Below are positions 15,333 to 21,827 of a stretch of DNA of 54,794 bases, piece after piece (position 1 is the first letter of the stretch; each line of letters opens with the position of its first letter). The stretch comes from Hymenobacter sp. (lineage in GTDB: Bacteria > Bacteroidota > Bacteroidia > Cytophagales > Hymenobacteraceae), in contig JAQBNT010000058.1 in assembly GCA_028288445.1 (NCBI GenBank), positions 1 through 54,794 on the forward strand. The letters are read 5' to 3'. Both the position numbers and the translations under genes were made by a program. Below the pieces are notes generated by a model that ran no database searches, was not told the DNA's origin, and worked only from the letters and a program-made list of their open reading frames with translations.

Positions 15333-18086
15333 CTATCGCACCACTAAGCGGCTCGTGGCACCATCATTGGCGCGCAGTAAGTACAGGCCAGCGGGCAGGC
15401 CGCGCACGTCGAGGCGGTCGGTGGCGGTGGAAAGCTGGCGCACGGTGCGGCCCAGGCCGTCGAGCAGGGTGCCGGCCACGGGGCGGCTGAGGCGTACGGC
15501 CGTTTCGGGCGTGGCCGGATTGGGGTAGCAGTAGAGCGTGGCGGGGGCGGTGAGGCCGTTTTTGGCGGCCGTCACTACGCCGCGCAGGCCAATCTGGTAC
15601 ACGGCCACGGTGCTGCTTACTTCGTTGGCCAGCAGCAGGAGCGGGGCCCCGGTGGGGCTGTTGGCGGCCGATACGAACACAAGGCCTTCGGGGCCCTGGT
15701 CGCCGGTGCCGGTGGTCAGGCTGCGGTTGTTGAGGTACTGCACCAGGCGCGGGTTGGCCGGGTCGTTCACGTTCAGAATGAGCACACCGCCCTGGCGCTC
15801 CAGGCTTACGAAGGCGTAAGTGGTGTCGCGAATCATGCCGATGGTGGTGCCTTCGGGCTCGGGGCCTTTGTCGTCGGAGCGGTTTTTCCGGACGGGGTTG
15901 CCGGTGGTGTTGCTGGCGTTGAAGATGCTGCTAAACGTGGCATCGGTGCTGGTGAGGCGTTCGAGCAGGTCGCCGCTATCGTGCACCAGCGCGCCGGTGC
16001 TGGCGTTAAGAATGCTGAACGAACGGCCGCCAAAGGCATAAATCTGGTCGAAGTCGCCGTCGCCATCGGTGTCGCCCAGCTTGTTGGTCACGTTGAGGCG
16101 GCCCAGGGCGCTGGCGTTTTTCAGCATCGCGGCCTGCGGGAAAGCGGTGGGGTCGAGCACGTAGCCGGCATCGCCCACGCGCACGGCTTCGGTGAGACCG
16201 GTGTATTCGCGGGCGTCGCCCTCGTTGGCCGTGATGAGGTAGCGGCCCCCGCCCAGCGCGGCCGGCAACTCAAAAGCGGCGATGGCATCGGGCTGGCGCA
16301 TGCCGCGCACCGGCCAGTTGGCCAGTAATATGTCGGCGGCCTGGTCGGAGGCATCAAAGCTGAAGTCCGGCTGGCTATGGTCCTGGTAGCCGATGGGCCG
16401 CAGGGCAGTGAACTGCAAGGTGGTCAGGTCCAGCGTGGCCATAGCGTTGTTTTCTTGCAAGCCGATGTAGGCCGTGCGCGAATCGGCCGAAACGGCCACA
16501 TACTCGGGTTCCAAATCCTGCGCCACGCTGCTGGGCGTGCCCGCCGGGCCGCCGTAGATGCGGATACCGGACGTGCGCAACGCGGCGGCCTGGGCGTTGT
16601 AGGCGCTGAAATCAAGCGTACTGACGCGGGCCTGGGTCACGGCCGTGATGCCGCCGGTCATGTCCACTACCGATACCGAACCGAGCGGGTCCGTCGTGTA
16701 AGCGGTGTTCGGTTCGCCTTCATTGGCGGTGAGGAGCTTTAGGCCATCGGGCGAGAAGGTTATCATGTCGGGCATCGCGCCTACCGTCACTTGCTTGAGG
16801 AAGGTGCCGTTCTGGTCGAAGAAGACGATGCTGCCATCGAGCTGCGGCGCGGCATTCTCCACGGCGCAGGCTACCAGGCCGTTGCGCACCGCTACCGAAT
16901 TGATGCCGCCATAAGGAGCCATGCTGATAGACGCCACCGACGTGAGCGCGCCGGGCGTGCTGAAATTGAGAATATCGAGCTTGCCACCGATGGAATTGGC
17001 CACGTACAGGCGCTGGGTGGTGGGGTCGTGGGCGATAATTTCGGCCGAATTGGTGCCGCTCGCGCCGTTTTGGTAGCTGCCCAGCAGGTTCAGGCCCAAG
17101 TTGCCGGTGCGGGCCGGGGCCTGGGTGTCGTTGTCCTTGATGAACACCAGAAACTCGGTGGCCCCGGCCGTGAGCGTAGCGTTGGTGGGGTTCTGGAGGC
17201 GCACGGTGAAGTATTCGGCGGGCTCGGCCGTGGCGTCGTCGGCGATGGGCAGCGTGAGTGTGGCCGTGGTGCTGCCCGGCGCGAAGGTGATGGTTTGGGC
17301 GCTGGCGAAAGTGAAGTCAGCGCCCGCCGTGGCCGTGCCCAGCGGGGCCACGATGGCCTGCACTGTGCTGGCCGTGGCATTGGCATTGCGAATGCTAAGC
17401 GGAATGGCCACCGTACCGGCGCTTTCACTTACAATAAGGGGCGAGGTGCTGCCGGTGAAGCCGAGGTCCGGCACTACCACGGCAGCAGTTCGGCCGAGGC
17501 TGATTTCATCGAAAGCCACCCAGTCGTCGTTGCCGTTCTGGCGCACGGCCAGGCGCAGGCGGGCGTGGGCGCTGCCGGTGGGCACGGGCACCGTAACGGT
17601 GGTCCAGGCCAGGGTATTTTTGTTGAGTTGCGTGTAGGTGCGCGGCACGGGCCAGGTGCTGCCGTTGTCGAACTGCACCACGTAGGCCAGCGAATCGGGC
17701 GTGTCGAATGCGGTGCTGTTGTATTTGAAGGTGACCGTATTCGCCGCTGACGTGCCGGCCTGGATGGCGACGGGCGCAAAATCCAGGTAGTGCCAGATGC
17801 TCAGGTTGTTGGTGAGCGGGCCTTCCAAATCGCGCCCGCCCCAGAGGCTGGCCCCGGCCGAGGGCGCGGTGGCGGTGCTCGCCGTGCCGATGGTGGTGAG
17901 CGCGGCCCACTGGTCGGTGGTGGCGAGGTCGTTGTAGGTGGCGGGAGTGGGCGTGTAGCTCCAGGTATCGGCGGCGCTGCTCTCGAAGCTCTGCGCTACG
18001 GTCTGGGCGTGGGCGGCGGTGCCGGCCAGGCTGAGCGTCAGGACTAAAGCGGTGGAAATATGCAAAAAGTAAGGGTGGAGGGGCAT
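15333..18086 (-). CDS. T9SS-exported choice-of-anchor I family protein with Calx-beta domain
   Basis: 917 residues. Signal peptide to about residue 28 (AGTAAHAQ). A galactose-binding-like domain covers about 30-200. A Calx-beta domain follows (about 208-320, with IRNANATASTVQAIV and ATAEPAEYFTVRLQNP). The long choice-of-anchor I domain is a beta-propeller-like region (about 330-830, with HDPTTQRLYVANS, FSPDGLKLLTANEGEPN, GPEPEGTTIGM and DQGPEGLVFVS). The last 80 residues are a type IX sorting domain (YCYPNPATPETAVRL ... GLYLLRANDGATSRLVVR). Expected at the cell surface; relatives resemble phytase/alkaline-phosphatase-like propellers, but activity is unproven. It sits between the two sigma cassettes and is divergent from the second. 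Confidence 0.92.
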   Translation of the reverse strand: MPLHPYFLHISTALVLTLSLAGTAAHAQTVAQSFESSAADTWSYTPTPATYNDLATTDQWAALTTIGTASTATAPSAGASLWGGRDLEGPLTNNLSIWHYLDFAPVAIQAGTSAANTVTFKYNSTAFDTPDSLAYVVQFDNGSTWPVPRTYTQLNKNTLAWTTVTVPVPTGSAHARLRLAVRQNGNDDWVAFDEISLGRTAAVVVPDLGFTGSTSPLIVSESAGTVAIPLSIRNANATASTVQAIVAPLGTATAGADFTFASAQTITFAPGSTTATLTLPIADDATAEPAEYFTVRLQNPTNATLTAGATEFLVFIKDNDTQAPARTGNLGLNLLGSYQNGASGTNSAEIIAHDPTTQRLYVANSIGGKLDILNFSTPGALTSVASISMAPYGGINSVAVRNGLVACAVENAAPQLDGSIVFFDQNGTFLKQVTVGAMPDMITFSPDGLKLLTANEGEPNTAYTTDPLGSVSVVDMTGGITAVTQARVSTLDFSAYNAQAAALRTSGIRIYGGPAGTPSSVAQDLEPEYVAVSADSRTAYIGLQENNAMATLDLTTLQFTALRPIGYQDHSQPDFSFDASDQAADILLANWPVRGMRQPDAIAAFELPAALGGGRYLITANEGDAREYTGLTEAVRVGDAGYVLDPTAFPQAAMLKNASALGRLNVTNKLGDTDGDGDFDQIYAFGGRSFSILNASTGALVHDSGDLLERLTSTDATFSSIFNASNTTGNPVRKNRSDDKGPEPEGTTIGMIRDTTYAFVSLERQGGVLILNVNDPANPRLVQYLNNRSLTTGTGDQGPEGLVFVSAANSPTGAPLLLLANEVSSTVAVYQIGLRGVVTAAKNGLTAPATLYCYPNPATPETAVRLSRPVAGTLLDGLGRTVRQLSTATDRLDVRGLPAGLYLLRANDGATSRLVVR

Positions 18087-18212
18087 AGCGGACAGCTTGA
18101 TGAAACGGAAGCCTCAAAAGTATCGGTAGCCCATTACCTCAACATTACAAGCAGGTTACCTAATCGGGCCGGGCTTATCTTCCGGCCGGTTAAATTTTTT
18201 TTCGGAGCCGCT

Positions 18213-18241
18213 GTAACGTCTGAGCCAACTCCGGGTACTCC
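18213..18241 (+). promoter_or_regulatory. ECF-type promoter of sigma cassette 2
   Basis: GTAACGT at 18213-18219, 15 bp, then GTACTCC at 18235-18241, ending 26 bp before the GTG start of the sigma gene. It matches the element before the paralogous sigma gene in both blocks and in spacer length. Confidence 0.68.
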
Positions 18242-18267
18242 TTTCATTCCAACCCTAAACACCTTCC

Positions 18268-18816
18268 GTGGAAACCACGAGCGACGAAGTATTGATGGCT
18301 GCCGTCCGGGCCGACGACCTCGACCAACTGGTGCCGCTGTTCGAGCGCTACCACGGGCCCTTGTTTAATTACCTCACCCGCCTCACCAACGACCGCGAAA
18401 CCAGCGAAGACCTCACCCAAACCGTGTTCGAGCGCATCCTCAAGTACCGCGGCAGCTACCAGCCCACCCAGCCTTTCAAGGCCTGGGTGTATCAGATGGC
18501 CCGCAACGTGCACGCCGACTACTGGCAGCGCCAGCAAAAGCTCCGCGCCACCGATGTGGACGTGGACGAAGTGGAGCGCACCGGCGGCCTGCGCGGCGCG
18601 GCCTTCTCCCAAATGCGCGTCAGCAACCACCACGACGACCTGCACGAAGCCCTGGATATGCTGCCCGTGCCGCAGCGTGAAATACTGGTGCTGAACCGCT
18701 TCCAGGGGTTTGGCTACGAGGAAATCGGGAAGCTGCTGGGTTGCACCGCCGAAGCTGCCCGCGTGAAAGCACACCGCGCCCTGCAAGCGCTGCGCAAAAT
18801 CTATTTCGCCAATTAA
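18268..18816 (+). CDS. ECF-type RNA polymerase sigma factor, cassette 2
   Basis: 182 residues from GTG 18268 (METTSDEVLMAAVRADDL). Region 2 is LFERYHGPLFNYLTRL to FKAWVYQMARNVHADYW. Region 4 is LPVPQREILVLNRFQGFGYEEIGKLLGCTAEAARVKAHRAL. It is strongly similar to the sigma factor at 12049 through both regions, including LFERYH, QTVF, LKYR and ARNV. The region-4 recognition helix differs (CTAEAARVKAHR versus TTEGAVKVRVHR), so promoter overlap may be partial. The anti-sigma gene begins 4 bp after its stop. Confidence 0.92.
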   Translation: METTSDEVLMAAVRADDLDQLVPLFERYHGPLFNYLTRLTNDRETSEDLTQTVFERILKYRGSYQPTQPFKAWVYQMARNVHADYWQRQQKLRATDVDVDEVERTGGLRGAAFSQMRVSNHHDDLHEALDMLPVPQREILVLNRFQGFGYEEIGKLLGCTAEAARVKAHRALQALRKIYFAN

Positions 18817-18820
18817 GTCC

Positions 18821-19666
18821 ATGAAAACGCCCGAACTTTCTGCCTGCCACGAGCTCGAAGCCCTGCTGCCGGCGTACGTCGAGCGCAGCCTGCCGGCCGC
18901 TGCGGCCGAGCGCGTGGCCGCCCACCTGCCCGCCTGCCCCGCCTGCCAGTTGCAGGTAACCCAGCTCCGCGCCCTCTCCGATGACCTGGACGCCGCCCTG
19001 CCCGAAGTGCCCCGCACAGCCCTGCGCGCCAATTTTATGGCCATGCTGGAGCAGCAAAAGCAACTGCTGAATCCCGAAGCAGCTGCCGCTCCAACGGTGG
19101 TTCAGCCCGAAGCCAAAGTGGTTTCGATGTGGCCCACGGCGCTGGCCAATAACTGGTTACGCATCGCCGCCAGCATTGTCCTGATTGCCACCGGCGTGTT
19201 TCTCGGCCGCAATCTGCACTGGGGCAATAATACCAACAGCGTAGCCACCAACGAGAAACCTGCCCCTACCACTCTCGCCAACGCGCTGACCAATGACAAC
19301 GGCCGCCCCGTGTCGGCCAGCGACCGGATTCAGCTGGTGACCAACTCCACTAAAGCCGCCGCTGCCCCCGACGACGCCACGGTGCAGGTGCTGCTCAATA
19401 CCCTCAATTTCGACCCCAACCCCAACGTGCGCCTCGCGGCCTGCGAAGCCCTCTACCGCCTCCGCGATGCCCCCGGCGTGCGCGAAGGCCTGGCCAACTC
19501 GCTGCCCATCCAAACCGACCCCAACGTGCAGATTGCGCTGATTGACATGGTGGTATCGCTGCGCGTGCACCGGGCCGTGCCCCAGCTCCAGCGCCTCGCC
19601 AAAAAGCCCGATGCCCTGCCCGTAGTGCGGGCCCAGGCCGAGGCCGGCATTGGCAAACTGATTTAG
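18821..19666 (+). CDS. Anti-sigma factor: zinc finger, one TM, HEAT repeats (cassette 2)
   Basis: 281 residues. The zinc motif HLPACPAC is at about residues 37-44 in a small helical domain. A TM segment (NWLRIAASIVLIATGVFLG) lies at about 110-128. The C-terminal half has HEAT-like repeats (PNVRLAACEALYRLRDA, PNVQIALIDMVVSLRVHRAV, LPVVRAQAEAGIGKL). The repeat region aligns with that of the cassette 1 protein (LLNTLN/LLSTLN, NVRLA, VQ-ALxD). Topology predicts a cytoplasmic sigma-binding domain and a periplasmic HEAT domain. An inverted repeat separates it from the next DUF4097 gene, unlike the overlap in cassette 1. Confidence 0.87.
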   Translation: MKTPELSACHELEALLPAYVERSLPAAAAERVAAHLPACPACQLQVTQLRALSDDLDAALPEVPRTALRANFMAMLEQQKQLLNPEAAAAPTVVQPEAKVVSMWPTALANNWLRIAASIVLIATGVFLGRNLHWGNNTNSVATNEKPAPTTLANALTNDNGRPVSASDRIQLVTNSTKAAAAPDDATVQVLLNTLNFDPNPNVRLAACEALYRLRDAPGVREGLANSLPIQTDPNVQIALIDMVVSLRVHRAVPQLQRLAKKPDALPVVRAQAEAGIGKLI

Positions 19667-19692
19667 ATAACCGCAATTAAACAACCAAAACG

Positions 19693-19784
19693 GTCATGCA
19701 GAGCGCAGCGAAGCATCTCGCTTGTGCCACTGAATAAATCATGCAACGGGTACCAGCGAGATGCTTCGCTGCGCTCTGCATGAC
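19693..19784. repeat. Long intergenic inverted repeat, family A copy 4
   Basis: Arms GTCATGCAGAGCGCAGCGAA onward and the exact reverse complement, about 30 bp each. It sits inside cassette 2, between the anti-sigma and DUF4097 genes, where cassette 1 has a gene overlap instead. Confidence 0.93.
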
Positions 19785-19842
19785 AGGGCCACACCTCTGC
19801 CTGTCTCTTTAATCCTCTCCCTCGATAATCTCCTCAAATCCC

Positions 19843-20610
19843 ATGAATAAGCTCCTATTACTCGCCTTCTCGGGCCTCCTGCTTACCCAGACCAGCTACG
19901 CCCAGGAATTCAAGACCAAACTCAACGGCAAAGACCCCAAAGTCGTCATCGACATGCAGGGCAGCGATGTAACGGTGGAAGGCATCGACGGCAACGAGTT
20001 GGTGATAAAAGGCGACGGCTTCGAAGAGCCGCCCAAGCGCGCCGAGGGCCTGCGTCCCATCTACAACTCGGCCGTTGACAACACCAAACTTGGCCTTTCC
20101 GTGACGCAGCAGGACAATGTGGTTCGCATTTCACGGGCCTCGCGCAAGGATGCCAGCTACGTTATTCGGGTGCCGCGCAATGCCTCGGTGCAGTACAAGC
20201 AGGCCGGCTGGAACGGCAGCGGCGACCTGGTGATGCGCGACCTGAACGGCGATATTGAAGTGAGCATGACCAGCGGCGACATCAGCCTGAAAAACGTGGC
20301 CGGCCCCGTGGTGGCCAACGCCGTGAGCGGCGACATCCAAGTGCGTTTCGCGCCCATGCGCCAGGGCCCCAGCTCCATCTCCACCGTGAGCGGCGACGTG
20401 GACGTGAGCATGCCCCCCAGCACCAAAGCCACGCTGAAGCTGCGCTCCGTGTCGGGCGAAATCTATACCGATTTCGACATGAACCTGAAAAGCCAGGACA
20501 ACCTGAACCACATCGGCGGGCAGGTGGTGGATGGCAACATCAACGGCGGCGGCAACACCGTGTCGTTCAAGACGGTGAGCGGCGATATCTACGTGCGGAA
20601 AGCGAAATAG
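19843..20610 (+). CDS. Secreted DUF4097 beta-helix protein (cassette 2, first)
   Basis: 255 residues; signal peptide MNKLLLLAFSGLLLTQTSYA. Repeats use xSGDIxxx in place of NG (MTSGDISLKNVAG, VSGDIQVRFAPM, VSGDVDVSMPP, VSGEIYTDFD), and the protein ends FKTVSGDIYVRKAK. The final FRKxK/RKAK-type end is shared by all four copies. No catalytic residues. Probably periplasmic or surface-exposed. Separated from both neighbours by inverted repeats. Confidence 0.87.
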   Translation: MNKLLLLAFSGLLLTQTSYAQEFKTKLNGKDPKVVIDMQGSDVTVEGIDGNELVIKGDGFEEPPKRAEGLRPIYNSAVDNTKLGLSVTQQDNVVRISRASRKDASYVIRVPRNASVQYKQAGWNGSGDLVMRDLNGDIEVSMTSGDISLKNVAGPVVANAVSGDIQVRFAPMRQGPSSISTVSGDVDVSMPPSTKATLKLRSVSGEIYTDFDMNLKSQDNLNHIGGQVVDGNINGGGNTVSFKTVSGDIYVRKAK

Positions 20611-20649
20611 AACAGTCGGATACAACGTCGATGGAACGTCGCTGAGACA

Positions 20650-20745
20650 GTCATGCTAAGCGCAGTCGAAGCATCTCTACTGCGCAACGAATCAGTGACG
20701 ACTGCAACAAAGCGGTAAAGATGCTTCGGCTACGCTCAGCATGAC
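20650..20745. repeat. Long intergenic inverted repeat, family A copy 5
   Basis: GTCATGCTAAGCGCAGTCGA arm and a mostly matching right arm with GGCTACGCTCAGCATGAC. The arms are no longer perfect, so this copy is older or unselected. It lies between the two DUF4097 genes of cassette 2. Confidence 0.88.
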
Positions 20746-20804
20746 GTGCTTTTTTATCCCGCCAGATACCCAATCCCACCTTTCACCTCTATTCTTTCAG
20801 CACC

Positions 20805-21503
20805 ATGCGCCAGTTCCTCTTCCTCCTTTTGCTGGTGTGCGCCACGGCTGCCCGCCAGTCGGTTTCGGCCCAGAAAATCATCGAGAAATCCGCTAATCTG
20901 ACCGCCGGCCAGCGCGTATTTCTGAATCTGAAGCAGGCCAGCAGCATCCGCATACGGGCCGGAGCGGCGGGCAAAATGACCATGAAGGCCACCGTCAGCA
21001 TCAACTCGAACCGGCTGAACGATGCCCTGCAAATCGACCTGAGCCAGGCCAGCGACGAGCTACGCCTGACGGCCGATTTCGACAAGGAAATGCTGCGCCA
21101 GGCCCAGCCCGGCGACTGCCCCGGCACCAACGGCGACCGCAACATCTGGCACGGCCAGCAGGTGTGCGACGACATCACCTACGAAATCACGCTGCCCGCC
21201 GACGTGGCCCTGCGCGTGTACACCCACAGCGGCAACGTGGATATTGCCGGCCTTAACAACTCCATTGATGCCAAGTCGTTGAGCGGATTTGTGGACGTGG
21301 CCTGGCCCGCATCGAAGGGCGCGGAGCTGTCGCTCAAAACCATCACGGGCGAGGTGTATACCGACCAGGATATTGCCTTCAACAACGAGATGCGCAAAAA
21401 TCCCATCGTGGGCTACCAGCTCCACGGCACGCTCAGCGGCAGCGGCCCGCTCGTCAAGCTCGAATCCATCAGCAACGACGTTTATTTCCGCAAGCGGAAG
21501 TAA
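20805..21503 (+). CDS. Secreted DUF4097-like protein (cassette 2, second)
   Basis: 232 residues; signal peptide ends near QSVSAQ. The most divergent of the four: the first half has fewer NG/SG units and carries two cysteines (GDCPGTNG and QQVCDD) that could form a disulfide. The second half keeps the fold (THSGNVDIAGLNNSI, LSGFVDVAW, ITGEVYTDQD). It ends LESISNDVYFRKRK, matching its paralogues. Confidence 0.8.
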   Translation: MRQFLFLLLLVCATAARQSVSAQKIIEKSANLTAGQRVFLNLKQASSIRIRAGAAGKMTMKATVSINSNRLNDALQIDLSQASDELRLTADFDKEMLRQAQPGDCPGTNGDRNIWHGQQVCDDITYEITLPADVALRVYTHSGNVDIAGLNNSIDAKSLSGFVDVAWPASKGAELSLKTITGEVYTDQDIAFNNEMRKNPIVGYQLHGTLSGSGPLVKLESISNDVYFRKRK

Positions 21504-21561
21504 CCAATCCCAACAGGCGGAGTTTCCACGCAAAATGGAGCCACACTGGCTGCCAGATGGA

Positions 21562-21784
21562 ATTTTGTTGCCTGATTAAAAATGGTTTGCCGCGGAAAAT
21601 GCCGGATTCTTAAAGCCTCGGCAGCCGCGCCAAATTTCTGATGCAATGGAGCTGGGGCACCCCCCCCGCGCGGGCCTGCAAGCCGGCTCGGATGGGAGCG
21701 GCATGGGCTGGCCACTTGGTGAGTGTGCGCCGGCCGTAGCCTGCCCCGGCCCATTGTTTCAGGGCCATTGTCAGGCAACAAAAT
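21562..21784. repeat. Gene-free stretch with widely spaced inverted repeat
   Basis: The 324 bp between DUF4097 (stop 21503) and DUF5916 (start 21828) hold no credible gene. ATTTTGTTGCCTGA (21562-21575) recurs inverted as TCAGGCAACAAAAT (21771-21784), with weaker similarity just outside. A run of eight C lies at 21660-21667. It may be a decayed small inverted-repeat element or a long-range RNA pairing in the DUF5916 leader. No target duplication is obvious. Confidence 0.5.
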
Positions 21785-21827
21785 GCCGCTGACTGATTCC
21801 CGAATACACACTTTATTGCCCTTTCTC

